Below, one piece after another: positions 1 to 11,037 of a stretch of DNA of 64,000 nucleotides (within the stretch, counting starts at the first letter, position 1; each line of letters begins with the position of its first letter). The position numbers were made by a program, and so were the translations under genes. This DNA is from Glandiceps talaboti (lineage: Eukaryota; Hemichordata; Enteropneusta; Spengelidae): NCBI RefSeq assembly GCF_964340395.1, contig NC_135557.1, positions 9,245,460-9,309,459 on the forward strand, read 5' to 3'. The notes below the pieces were generated by a model. That model ran no database searches, was not told where the DNA came from, and was given only the letters and a program-made list of their open reading frames with translations.

Positions 1-75
1 ATGTATGTATGTATGTATGTATGTATGTATGTATGTATGTATGTATGTATGTATGTATGTATGTACATGTATGTA
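1..75. repeat. (ATGT)n microsatellite at window edge
   Basis: About 18 perfect ATGT units. Positions 76-900 that follow hold only intron-like AT-rich DNA of the MACPF gene. Confidence 0.95.
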
Positions 76-900
76 TGCATGTTTGTATCAATCGGTCAGC
101 CGGTATATCACGCAGGTCAGGTCGGGTACAGGTCAGTTATCAACAGAATGTTACTTTTTGAGTCACATTCTGATCCAATAATCCGTCATTGTTTTTATTT
201 GCACCATTTATTGGTTTTCATGTCAAATCTCAATGTTAGTACTCCAATATTTTCGCACTCGGTTCAAAACGTCTACAAATACTCTAAACAGCGCAACCAA
301 TATCTCTTCTTGAAAACATTAATACCCACACACACGAAACATACGCATTTGGATATGCGTTGTAGAGTGTGTCATAGGCAAGTAGAAATCCAAACCTATT
401 GTTATTACATTGTTACATTGCATACAAATGAAGTGAGTATAAATGATAGTAGATGCTCATTGAAAATCAACAATCATTATTACAAAGCATAGAATGTACC
501 CGTCATACATCAATAATAACATCCCCAAGTAGGGGAAATGTAGATATATATGATTATTCGAATCAGGTGACTATGAAGCTACACGTATATAATCCACGTA
601 AATTCGTCTATCTAAACCTCTCTAGTGTGACAGGCTTAAGGCCCAAAAGGATCCAACTCTATTTAAGATATGTTGGAGCGTCACATAATCGAAATAATAG
701 TATTAGTTTTCATATTTAAAAACTATGAAACACAATGAGGCCCCTAATTGGGAATTGAGTTGTCAATGACAGCCAAACAGGTTAATTCTACTAAGATACA
801 ACTCTTGAAGTAATAGACTTGATGGGATAGAACGAACCTGTTTATTATTGAAGATGGTAGTGTATGCATCTGTGTAACTTTGGGCTTATAATATACTTAC

Positions 901-1013
901 GATATTGTAGTGGATTTCCTGATCCTATGTAGCTGTTAGGTAAATTCATATACTCTTTAAGGAAATTCGTAGACAAGTCATTTGCTGTAGTCACGTCCTT
1001 GAATATTTCATAT
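901..1013 (-). CDS. MACPF left copy, exon 7, last exon visible
   Basis: Acceptor TTTCTTTACAG, donor GTAAGT, phase 2 to 1. It encodes [19 protein letters not shown] and ends in PLQY. Further exons must lie to the left; positions 76-900 show no convincing next exon. Confidence 0.68.
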
Positions 1014-1123
1014 CTGTAAAGAAAGAATTAATGTACATACATACATACATACATACATACATACATACATACATACATACATACATACATACATACATAC
1101 ATACACACACATACATACATACA

Positions 1124-1157
<34 letters not shown>

Positions 1158-1666
1158 CATACATACATACATACATACATCCATGTATACACGCATACAT
1201 ACATACATACATACATACATACATACATACATACATACATACATACATACATACATACATGTGTATGTAGTAATAAACAACAAGATGTAAACATACTCTC
1301 AGGATAAATCTGTGAAACAAGTGGAATAAACCCACCTCATGATGTCAATATCAAGTGTGGACATGAATTGTTGTTGGTTTGAAGTCTGTGTAGAACCGTA
1401 CGCAGCAGATACTCCACCACTGAAGGACGAAAAACCACCAGATATACCAGCTTCCAGTTCTAAGTAACTGGTGTATTCACTACGATCCGAGTACGTCATC
1501 ATGGTGGATGCGGTATCATAGATACCATGTACGTTCATCGTATCAGGCACATCATAGCCATCATATCTAAAGAATTGTGAAACGCAAACACGATGACCAA
1601 CATATTTGTCATATATAGAGTGGTGTTCAGCCTTCTCTATGAACCCAAGGGTTAATCACAATCATT

Positions 1667-1706
<40 letters not shown>

Positions 1707-4700
1707 CCATCATCTTCATTATCACAATCATCGTCATCTTCATCATCATTTTCCAGAAGTGCGTTTGCCGAGTTATACATCATGTTAATACCAATATTTG
1801 GTTTCAAATTTGTTGCTTTTTGTAATCCTTTCATGTAAGCGAAAAATACGATTGACTTGTGTTCCAAAACGTCTCCTTTTGTATTATGAAATCATTTCCA
1901 CTAATTGAAAGGAATAAGCAGGTCAATAGTCTCTATCTCTTTCTTTAAAAAAAATCTAAAGTACTGCAATAACTTACGTGGAAGAACCAGCACAATTTCT
2001 TTGGATAAGACTCATTTTACGGCTATCTGGACTGTACTCTCCACGTGCATCAAATCCAACACCAATAAAGGCGGCTGCATCAAGCATATCCTGTAAGATA
2101 TTTATTTATATATGATATCCCATAATTTCATTATTACTGTAATGCACTAAGGGACCAGTCATTTTCTTTCCGACTGGCTGTGTGTGTGTGTGTGTGGGGG
2201 GGGGGGTCAAAAGGCCTGACAAAAGGTCACTGACCTGGAAAAGCTGTAAAATCTCCACCATATCTCTTAATTCTAAAATATGATGAACCCCCTCCTATAT
2301 CGTATTAACATGACAGTTATTTTATCGTGCCTCGAAGCTCAGAGTGAACTGCTTGACTATATCTCGCAAATTCTTTATAAGATAGCACCATTATGCAAAT
2401 ATATTACTCTCTAAATTTTTGAATTACTAGGCATAGTAAACAAAATGATATTCATCTTCAGTTAAATTACCAATATTACAAAAATTAACGTTCGTATCAC
2501 AAATGTATGTACCAAATTATATAGAATGTCAAGTTTGCACTATGTAGATATAGCCTAATTAATGTAAATCGTTAATTAGCCCAATTAATCATTATTATTC
2601 TCAGAATGTTTATCAACATCTTTGAAATATCGTGTCAACAAACAGACACACACACACACATAGACAGAAGTAAATTTAGGGACCGGTCAGTTTCTTCGGT
2701 GGGGGATTTGTAGGGGGGTCACCCTGTTTTTGAAATTGTCAGGGGGGGGGGGGGTTCATGCTGTTTTGAAAATTGTGGATGGGGGGGGGGTCATTGTGTT
2801 TTGGATTCTGATGGAAGAATAAAATCTTTTTTTTTTACAATGGCATATAGCCTTGTCTGAAATGTGGTAATGTAAATATTTGTTCTTATCCCTGTTTCTT
2901 ACTTGTATTCTTTAATAATACTTATAAATTCAAACATAACTATACGTATACATAATTATACATGTATTACCTAGCCACCACACTAGTTATAGAACATGTC
3001 ATGTAAATGCTTGGCTGTTTCACCATCAATGCTTCACTTATATTGCACTTTAGGGCAAAAGTGAACTTGAAGGTTTCGTAATGACAATCTTCATATATAG
3101 TTCATACGTCATTCATATTGAAATCTTTATCATATCAGATTCCCAGCAGGTCACTCTAACCGTTCTACCATCATGGTTCATCATGATGAAACTGTTATGT
3201 CCAGGCCACATTTGATACCAGGTTGAATTGTTTCTATTGTATCTTAAGCATACTTACACGACACGTTGTCTGTGAAGGTACTTTGTTTTCATAACATGGA
3301 TCTCCAGGCAGGTACCCAGAGCCATAGCATCCATTAAACATCATAGGCCCTTGAAAGTTGAACAAAGAATGAAATATATAAATGTTGTACAATCAAATTG
3401 TGATGATAAGATAGCATAACATTTAAGCTGGATGGCTGGACTGATGTGCGTGTGTATCGATTCGTAAATCGAACACCTTTTCTACGAGTTTGTAATGGAG
3501 GCAGCTTAAGATATAAATGTATGTCAGTATGTGTGTGTCTCTGTCTGTCTCTCTTTCTCTGTGTGTGCTTGTTTGTTTGTTTGTTTGTTTGTGTGTGTGT
3601 GTGTGTGCGTGTGTGTGCGTGCAAACATGCGAAACTAAAACATTGCTTTTGAAATCTAACAACTTCTGTTTTATATATTAGAGCCGCACATGTACTAACG
3701 AGTACAATGAACACCGTGGAGATATACTTTCCCACTTACCAATGCCCATCGGGTAGCTGAAGACTGACTCTGATGAATCTTCTTCTTCGTTAACGCTCTC
3801 GTTAACATCGACATCAATGTGCCATGCAGGAGGTGCAAATAGATTATCTGATTGAAAACCGTTTTGAGGCTTCACATCAATGGATGCCTGTGCAAAGGTA
3901 GAAATATAATATCGAATTGTTAAGAAGTCTACATATTCCCTGCAACTCGTTCTACTATGGTATGAATGCATTTGATTCATAGCTGTTACTATAGTGTATA
4001 ACTATACGAACAGCTGGATATCTCCAAGTGTAAATTCAAAACCAAGCGTTTGATTATTATTTCTACTGCATTATCACATTTACAATTTATCAGCTACCAT
4101 GCAATTACTGTCGCAGTCTTTGGACACATCCTGTTTTCTCAGACAAATACCGACTCGTCCTCAATCATCGAGTATTCACAGTGTAATATTGATAGTCCTA
4201 TCAGAGTTCAATGCACTGACAAGAATATTAACATCATAGAGTGCTTTCAAATCCTCGATAATATATTCATCAATATAGACTCGTTTTGACTTGTCTTTAC
4301 AATCATTAAAACTCTTTATCAAATTTACACTCAGGTCTCAATTCGACAATTGCCTGGTCCTGTTTCATATTGCATGAGGAAAACAAACCCTGCGTTTAAG
4401 CGGCATTTACTTTTTCATTTATATTATGTATAACATCATAATTATCAACTTGAATAATGTAAGCCTTGGAATTCTATCCATATTTACCATCAGATGTATC
4501 CCAAAAGTCATCTTCTATTGATAGCTCCCAAAGTTCGTAAGTACAAACACATTTACTTAATGATATGTGTTTAAATAGTTTAGCATATTCACCCTCAGTA
4601 TTTACTTTGATATAATCTATGATTACTGTTCCTTAGGTTATTATTTTTATATCATTAGTCATTTGTACAGAAACTGTATATATGACTAATTCTTTTCTGA

Positions 4701-7700
4701 TTTTCAGATTTCAATCAAAGTACATTTACCTGTGTGTCACACAAAATTAATATAGTTGAGAGTTCATTTCTTTTTTTTTATGTGGAATAATCATAATCAT
4801 AACTGAGATAGAATGAACCACTATAATGCTACATTTGAATTTATTATTTAATTTCATTATTGCTTTTTGGGGGGTAATTTGAAGAGGTATATTTGGTTTT
4901 AAGTAATCAAGGTAATCTGGGATCTGGTGCTGATAGATAATATGAGGTTTAACTCGATATCACCTCTTCGTTCGTCGTATCACCTTGAGTAAGGTTTCTG
5001 TAACATAACGACTCCTGTCACGTTACGGAATCTGCATGAAAGTTGATATGACGAATGAAGAGGTGATATCGAGTAATAACCGACTTATCATATGCCTATG
5101 CCCAGAAGTCCAAAGGGAATTATGAAAACTAAAAAGAGAATGGCTTGCTATGCTGCACTTCATGTATCGTATGACTTGTTATCAGGTGACCTTCACATAC
5201 TACATACATATAGTTTGCTGACCCTGCTCAACCTGCTCCGACGATCATCAATTTTCATCTGATTTCGGTGTAACTTTCCATAATTATTTCGATATACAAT
5301 ATTGGTATTAGAGTAAGTACTCTATACGTTTCAAAAAAAGTTTGAATATGCTAGTAAAACTAGATGGTCGATCAAGATCGTAACTACGTACGATATTATG
5401 ATAGTGTGTTATGGGTAGCATATACAGTGTCAGTTGATGCCTCACACAGTCGTGCCCGCGATGCCGCTGCAAAATGTATGTACCTGACAGTGTTGTTATG
5501 AATTTGCGATCATAAATAGTATCATTTGGTTATGGATGTTTTCGTCAAAATTCCACATTTTGTGGCATACTCGATAACCCTAACTTCAGATCGGCCGCCA
5601 TTTTATTTAAATTTGTTTATGTACAGAATCGACGTTATGCCCAAGAGAGTTTTTTGTGATGGTGTTTAACGTGAATATCATGACGCATAACGTGAATATA
5701 ATGGCGTTTAACGGCCGATATCAGAAGTAATATTTTGGGTTAAACGTCACAAGGAGTGATTGATATGGGGATATATGGTAATATCTGATACAGTGTACGT
5801 TTGCAATATATTATTCCATAAATAAACAAATGGTACCTTATTTCTTTGTTGCTTGTTTACAACTGTTTCATCCACATCATCTAAATTAAGACGATTATTA
5901 GTATGTGTATGAATTTGAACTGCAACTAACACACATTAAAAAAGAAATGATTACCGTTACAGCACAATATCTGTATTGTGGTTTGTATTAGTTTTCACTT
6001 ATTTTATATCAATATCTTGCATATCTTCCAATCTATAATTTTGTACATATATCCGTAAATCTTATTTTGAAGTTTTTATGTAATTATCATTTATATGTAT
6101 ACATTATAGTGATGACAATTTGTATAAATTTAGTTCATGTCAATCAAAGTGCTAACGATGTAAATATTCAGTTTCATGGAACACTAACTAGGTATCAACA
6201 TATCAGATTATTGCAATGCAAATTGTATAACTCATGGTGGAATATAAGGGTTAAGAATAATCAATTGATGATAAATAATATACTGATAAATATTAAAAAC
6301 ATACTGAATGTGGTTATGGCTATACGGCAGTATGTTGTTAAAATGAAAAATATAGTAAACCTGTAAATATATTTAGAGGACGGAACTTTGTTTATATATT
6401 TTTGTAAAAAATATGTTGGAAGAAGTTGATATTGTAAACAAATGAAAAGATAACATTTCGATAGCGATATAATTATTGATAAAAATATTTCAATAATGTC
6501 ACCAGATGTCATGTTTGTAATACAAAAAAAAAACACTGATAAAGATATTAGATTAAGAGACCATTGTCACATTACAAGTAGGTACAGAGGTTTAACTTAT
6601 GAATCATGTAACTTATAATTTAAGTTAACAAATACGATACCAGTTATCTTTCATAATATTAGAGGATATGATAGTTACTTTATAATACACGAGATTGGTA
6701 TGTTTAATTAGGACATAAATGTAATAGTAAATAATGTGGAAACATTTGTGACTTTCATATCAGGTAAACATTTAGTATTTATAGATAGTTGTCAAGTTCT
6801 AGTCTATAAAAACTTGTAAATATCCTTGACAATAATGGTTACAGATACACAAAGTACACAAAGAGTGTGTTCAAAGAGAAATTCCAACTAATGAAACAAA
6901 AAGGTAGGTATTCATGTGACTATATGGATAGTTTTGAAACATTTGCCAATCAAAATGATCATTATGAATGGCGAAAATATAAATAATGAAGATTACCAAC
7001 ATGACGAACATGTATATATGGAAAACATTTGAAATAAAAACAGTTCATAAAATAATTAACCTTATTACATATGTACCATTGTGTACGTTGATGTACAATC
7101 AAAAATAAAACCGGTATTTTCACTGATGGCTATGCAAATTAGATAAATTGAGATAAAATAGATCCAAAAGTAAAACCAATTCCTGATGAAAATAAGCAAA
7201 TAAATGCATTTCTTAAAGCACATACGTGTCTTTCCTGTCGTTACACACTTTTTGAACAATTTTTTTGTTGGTTCATAAGGTATTTCACAATTTTTCTCGA
7301 CCATCGCAAGTTCTGAGGTATCAAATGACTATGCAAATTAGTACCCTACCTATCAAATAACTATGCAAATTAACAAGGTATTTTCACTGTTGATTATGCA
7401 AATGAGTAAACAACCTTTCGAACTACTTTATGTTTGTAAATATTGCCGGCGACCACTACTTTACATGTTTGTTACATGGTAGATACTTCGGCGGATTCTG
7501 AACATAACGATTTGTTTAATTTGAATTATTTTGAACTTGCTGAGAGTGAATATTATTATGATCAACAACAAAATAAATCTGACTCGAGGCCCGCGCCAGC
7601 GACCACGGCCACCGATGTCATCGTACGCATACACATCAACAACGCCCAACAAATGCAGCCGATGGGAGATCGTGCAACACATTCCTCAGGACCATCAACC

Positions 7701-10588
7701 AGCCAGAACGCAGTCAATTAATTCCCACAGTTATGCGGAATGTTTTCAAACACACAGTTTAGCGGTGGATCTTTCAACACATTTCATGTCGCCGGGAACA
7801 GCTCTCTCAAGTCAAAGTTCTAGTGTGTTTACATTATAAAACGCTGCAGACAATCCATAATCTTTTCCGATTCTGATAAAGACTAACTCTTATAATATTG
7901 TACATTTTGAAAGATTTTGCTGAATTGCTATTCTATAGGACACTAAGAATACCACGCTGTTGAATTTTATCTGTTTCTACTACTAAAATAACCGTGTATG
8001 CATTTCTTCTGATCGGTTTTGTGAATGAATCACAACGGAGCTAACGAGCGAGAGCAGGTCAACACGTAATTTGCATATCAATACTTATTGTTGTTGACAA
8101 CCAATCATCGCTCATAATTCACGTTTCTGACCTCTGCCTGACCTGAATGACATGAGCTGGTGACCTGATACATCTTCATGCGAATATGTTGTTCGCCCTT
8201 CCCCACCTGCACTTCGTTGCGTTTTTGGTGTACATATGTAATAATAACAGAACCCCATGGCCTCGCAATGAACGGTAGGGCATACAGAAGTCATTTTCAT
8301 TCGTGATTCGGTTTATTCTGCTGTACGCGGCAGAATAAACCGAATCGCTCGTGAAAATAACTTATGTATGCCCTACTGCCCATTGCAAGGCCATGGGGTT
8401 CTGTCATATTGTGCAAATGAGAGTATAGATTATGATCTAAAAGGAGCAATATTAAATTTTTTGGGGGATGAGTTTTGAACCGAGGTGTTGATTATTGAAC
8501 TCTGTTAAAAACACAAGCTATTTAAATAGAATCATTATAAAATAAGAATTGTGAAGTGATGAGTTTGTAAATATATGATAATAAAGTTGTTTGATCTTAC
8601 CATGCCCACTTCATAACTTGGGCAACATATTTCATGAACTGGACAAAGTTACCTACCCATTTCATGAATTGGGCAATTTCACAGATTGGGTTTAACATAT
8701 ATATGGAAAACGTTTGAAATAAAAACTTATGAGTGCATACCATGACTTATATCTAAAATTAATAAACATACATTTGGCTGATTTATTTGAAAATTTCAAC
8801 ATTACAACCTAGATCATTGCCATTATTTCACAAGTCCATGGCTTGGTTGAGATGCAATGTTAAAACTAACTGATGTAAACTATTAACTAATATTGTCAAT
8901 ATGCATCAATTTACTGAAAAAGGAATGAGAGGAGGGATTTCATATATTGCTCACAGATACGGTAAACGGTTGTTGAAAGATTCTAAGATGACGGACCTAG
9001 TGTACAATTGTTGAATTTGTTAGTCTAAGATCCAAGATTCATTCATTTATGAAAGATGATAACCTTGATGGTAAGACAGCTAAAGGTATTAACAAGATTG
9101 TTCTCAAAAAGCTAATACACCATATGAATTAGTAAGATACATTAATTAATAGTTCATAAATGCATCACATCATGAAAACAATTAGAAGTATGAACTATCA
9201 TTTAGGTAGTTATGAAATTAACAAAGTGTTACTGAGCTGTTTCGATTGTAAACGATATTTACTCGGTGATGGAACATGTAACATGATCTCTAGCGTATGT
9301 ATATTATACATTTTTATTAAAACACGCTGGGGGTTGATACAACCTCTCAGAAACCAAAAATAAAATGCACACCCTACACTTCAAGATAGCATGATCGTAA
9401 TTACTTGCTACATTGTGTCTAAATGAAACCAACTTTTCAGCTAGACGCAGACACACTGGCAACAATGTATTGATGTCTGCATTTGATATCAAACGGAGCC
9501 AATGAACACTAATAAGAACCGTGCAATAATAAACAAACTTACCCCATTTTTCAGACCTCCATCTTTGTCATCGCCAATTTCATGTATTAAAGCAACTGCA
9601 ATATCGCCACCTATATCCTTGTAGGAGTCGGATGTTCCACGTTTCTGTTTGTTTACAGGTTGGTTGGTCTTACTATCCTTCTCAACGACAACACTGGAGT
9701 TCTGCGAGGAAGCCCTCATAAATTGGTCGTGTACGTGATCGGGAATTTCTGCAAATAAGCAATAGTGCTCAAGAGTAAACATTATATTTGAACGTTCATC
9801 TTGGCATTGGTGCTAAGGATGGTTTGAAAGTACACATTTGGTTGGAGGTCATTTGGCCCAGACGACACTTTCCCTAAATAAACGAAAACCTCTACTGGCC
9901 ACCTTTGCTGATATGTAATACAGAGCCAATACACATTGATCTTCTTTCAGACATAGTGTTGGAAGTTACTTTTTCATTGGTTGCTGATGCAATCACACAT
10001 GTTACACTTCACAGCAACACGATTGAAGGAAAGCAATTTACTGCTGCATTTTTTATAAATCATTAAATGAAATAAACTAACTTGTCACCAACAGACGTCA
10101 AATGCAGACATCCACACGTTGGTGCCTGCATGCCTGTCTTTAATAAAAGTATGTTTTAGTTGTTTATTTCATCCATACTAAAAATAATTGCGGAAATTGC
10201 TTTCTTGCTATCTTAGTGTAGAATATATAGCTCCTTATTGGTTTATGTGTGGTCTTTGCTAACAGAAACAGTCAACACTAACATGCATTAGGCTTTATAA
10301 AGATAGCTTTGTGTGAACGTTAAACTTATTTAGTCAAACAAACAAAAAACGTATGCGAAATATAAGAGAAAAGGTGGAATTTCTATTAGGAAAGGTATTT
10401 TTTATAAGTTTTCCTTGACCACACTGAATATTGCATTAATGGTTTTCCACACCTTGTTTGTAAACTTCACAGTCTAAATTAAGATTTCGAACCACAGAGT
10501 AAAGTATCTGTATGTATGTATGTATGTATGTATGTATGTATGTATGTATGTATGTATGTATGTATGTATGTATGTATGTATGTATGTA

Positions 10589-10621
<33 letters not shown>

Positions 10622-10756
10622 ATGTATGTATGTATGTATGTATGTATGTATGTATGCGTGTGTGTGTGTGTCTGACTGTCTGTCTGTCGTCCGTCCGTCT
10701 GTCCGTATGTCCGTATGGATGGATGGATATGTGTGCTTGTGCATGATATGATGTGC

Positions 10757-10848
<92 letters not shown>

Positions 10849-11011
10849 CATTTTCAATGGAAGTTTTGATGTATCGTACATGTGTTAGCAGTGATTTAAA
10901 CTTACTGAAATCATGTCGCGTTCCAGATTTTGTAGATTGGACTGGTACCGCTTCTACTCGGAATACCAGGTTGAGAGCAATCAACGATCCGATCAATCGA
11001 AATGGAAACAT
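901..11011 (-). CDS. Secreted MACPF (perforin-like) protein, left copy, 3' end outside window
   Basis: Seven exons on the minus strand join in phase with GT-AG introns: 11037-10906 (ATG at 11011), 9748-9543, 3887-3740, 3349-3258, 2090-1978, 1566-1336 and 1013-901. The product starts with a signal peptide, continues as a Ser/Asp/Glu/Lys-rich hydrophilic region, then enters a MACPF-type segment recognised by [18 protein letters not shown], the tract [15 protein letters not shown] and the Gly/Ser-rich [24 protein letters not shown] proteins are secreted, oligomerise on membranes and form pores, or serve in immunity, development or egg defence. About 336 residues are visible; the part expected to hold the helix clusters and the C-terminus lies beyond position 1. 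No stop or frameshift interrupts the seven exons, so the gene looks intact as far as seen. Family assignment rests on pattern recognition, not on a search. A paralogue begins at 62,399 on the other strand. Confidence 0.72.
1031..1262. repeat. (ATAC)n microsatellite in MACPF intron
   Basis: Long ATAC/CATA tract with minor interruptions, between exons 6 and 7. The long open frames over it (Met-Tyr-Val-Cys repeats) are artefacts of the tetranucleotide. Confidence 0.95.
1336..1566 (-). CDS. MACPF left copy, exon 6: MACPF core
   Basis: Acceptor CAATTCTTTAG, donor GTGGGT, phase 2 to 2. The encoded [15 protein letters not shown] then the aromatic/Ser tract [18 protein letters not shown] and [15 protein letters not shown] are typical of the MACPF beta-sheet entry. 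The open stretch with an Asp run at 1652-1867 lies in the intron upstream and is not coding. Confidence 0.72.
1663..1750. repeat. (ATC/TCA)n trinucleotide tract
   Basis: TCA repeats with interruptions inside the intron between exons 5 and 6. They create a false poly-His/poly-Asp frame. Confidence 0.9.
1978..2090 (-). CDS. MACPF left copy, exon 5: start of MACPF-like fold
   Basis: Acceptor TATCTTACAG, donor GTAAGT, phase 0 to 2. It encodes [20 protein letters not shown] and ends in NCAGSS. The 'G(V/I)GFD' segment is where MACPF domains of invertebrate secreted proteins usually begin. Confidence 0.72.
2147..2265 (+). repeat. GGGACCRGTCAGTTTCT dispersed repeat, copy 1
   Basis: It begins GGGACCAGTCATTTTCTTTC, then a G-run, then GTCACTGACC and GTAAAATC. 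The same module recurs at 2677-2830, 16,285-16,470, 16,984-17,095, 19,690-19,850 (reverse) and 54,890-54,980 (reverse). No coding capacity is seen; it is a short dispersed element of unknown class. Confidence 0.7.
2677..2830 (+). repeat. GGGACCGGTCAGTTTCT dispersed repeat, copy 2
   Basis: It begins GGGACCGGTCAGTTTCTTCG and is followed by several long G runs and the motif GGGGTCACCCTG. It lies in the intron between exons 4 and 5 of the left MACPF gene. Confidence 0.65.
3258..3349 (-). CDS. MACPF left copy, exon 4
   Basis: A 92-nt exon, phase 1 to 0, encoding [19 protein letters not shown] and a further Cys-containing tail. Donor CGT|GTAAGT. Four cysteines in the region suggest disulphides in a secreted protein. 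Confidence 0.68.
3510..3625. repeat. GT/GTTT low-complexity tract
   Basis: TGTGTG, CTGT and GTTT runs inside the intron between MACPF exons 3 and 4. There is no gene here. Confidence 0.85.
3740..3887 (-). CDS. MACPF left copy, exon 3
   Basis: Acceptor CTTTGCACAG, donor GTAAGT, phase 0 to 1. It encodes [19 protein letters not shown], an acidic run and SYPMGIG. The intron before it spans about 5.6 kb and contains the antisense polymerase B relic. Confidence 0.7.
4290..6268. other. Intronic DNA with no gene seen
   Basis: Apart from the fold-back element at 4936-5094 this part of the large MACPF intron is AT-rich and shows no exon, tRNA-like segment or recognisable transposon coding relic. Confidence 0.6.
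4936..5094. mobile_element. Fold-back (hairpin) element
   Basis: AACTCGATATCACCTCTTCG at 4951 returns in reverse complement as CGAATGAAGAGGTGATATCG near 5052, and homology continues to the outer ends, giving arms of roughly 55 bp. It is non-coding and resembles a MITE or fold-back element in the large MACPF intron. Confidence 0.65.
7120..7403 (+). promoter_or_regulatory. Four perfect ATGCAAAT octamers in a short degenerate repeat
   Basis: ATGCAAAT occurs at 7132, 7331, 7363 and 7396, the last three about 32 bp apart and embedded in related sequence (TATCAAATRACTATGCAAAT; TTTTCACTG). The octamer is the consensus for POU-domain factors. Whether this is regulatory or only a repeat of a transposon is unknown. 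Confidence 0.45.
8247..8405. mobile_element. Near-perfect hairpin element
   Basis: ACAGAACCCCATGGCC at the left end returns as GGCCATGGGGTTCTGT at the right end, and the arms stay complementary to a tiny loop near 8325 (CGGTTTATTCTGC / GCAGAATAAACCG). Arms are about 75 bp. It is non-coding, fold-back or MITE-like. Confidence 0.75.
8430..8694 (+). repeat. Dispersed repeat also present near 20.5 kb
   Basis: The run from GAGTTTTGAACCGAGGTG through CCCATTTCATGAATTGGGC to ACAGATTGGG is shared in the same order with 20,545-20,870 and partly with 17,095-17,170. Inside it CACTTCATAAC, CATTTCATGAACTGG and CATTTCATGAATTGGG form a short internal repeat. It is non-coding. Confidence 0.7.
9543..9748 (-). 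CDS. MACPF left copy, exon 2: hydrophilic linker
   Basis: This 206-nt exon has acceptor TATTTGCAG and donor GTAAGT. It continues exon 1 (phase 1 in, phase 0 out) and encodes [15 protein letters not shown], a Lys/Asn-rich stretch, then the acidic [17 protein letters not shown]. The right-arm counterpart at 63,240-63,445 has exactly the same length. No known domain is recognised. Confidence 0.75.
10508..10846. repeat. (TGTA)n followed by (TA)n in MACPF intron 1
   Basis: TGTA units from 10,508 to about 10,655, a short CTGT/CCGT/GGAT bridge, then TA dinucleotides from 10,757 to 10,846. The right-arm copy has (CA)n(TA)n at the same place. Confidence 0.95.
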
Positions 11012-11037
11012 AGTTTAACAGCACACAAGTTTTCCAC
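10906..11037 (-). CDS. MACPF left copy, exon 1: 5'UTR end and signal peptide
   Basis: The acceptor TTTTATTTTACAG precedes 26 nt of leader and the ATG at 11011, so an upstream untranslated exon must exist. The coding part begins [21 protein letters not shown], a basic start plus hydrophobic core with probable cleavage after VEA. The donor GTAAGT follows in phase 1. The right-arm copy has the same exon length and splice sites. Confidence 0.75.

Larger units (their letters stand above)
7036..8694. mobile_element. Composite insertion inside the polymerase relic
   Basis: Polymerase homology stops near 7036 and resumes near 8695, and the sequence TATATATGGAAAAC plus TTTGAAATAAAAAC is present on both sides (7011-7039 and 8698-8726), like a duplicated target. 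The insert holds an octamer-rich repeat block, an unrecognised 92-codon open frame (7443-7721), a hairpin element and a dispersed repeat. No transposase was recognised. Confidence 0.5.
6270..9290 (+). pseudogene. Polinton/Maverick-type family B DNA polymerase relic, interrupted
   Basis: Read in several frames on the plus strand, the segment shows in order the landmarks of Polinton (or related adintovirus) protein-primed polymerase [14 protein letters not shown] near 6278; [12 protein letters not shown] near 6558; [16 protein letters not shown] near 6639; HLVFIDSCQ near 6768; a [11 protein letters not shown] segment at about 7010 and again in part at 8700; HYFTSP near 8820; [20 protein letters not shown] near 8901; and [19 protein letters not shown] followed by [15 protein letters not shown] near 9171-9270. 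The enzyme would replicate a double-stranded DNA transposon or virus. Here stops and frameshifts destroy the frame, no integrase, ATPase or capsid gene is seen nearby, and a 1.65 kb insertion splits it. It lies antisense in an intron of the MACPF gene. A shorter copy sits at 63,700-64,000 on the other arm. Confidence 0.78.

Noticed and set aside
991-1335. Long open frames of Met-Tyr-Val-Cys or Ile-His-Thr-Tyr repeats (also at 10.5, 23.6, 37.4, 47.3, 49.1, 49.6 and 52.6 kb)
   Set aside because: They are translations of ATGT/ATAC microsatellites, open in several frames on both strands.
1652-1867. Acidic 71-codon frame between MACPF exons 5 and 6
   Set aside because: Exons 5 and 6 join in phase without it (2 + 1), and the Asp run comes from the TCA microsatellite.
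7443-7721. 92-codon frame with MVDTSADSE as a possible protease
   Set aside because: DTS is not followed by the protease context (A/S then hydrophobics), there is no second motif, and no homologue was recognised.
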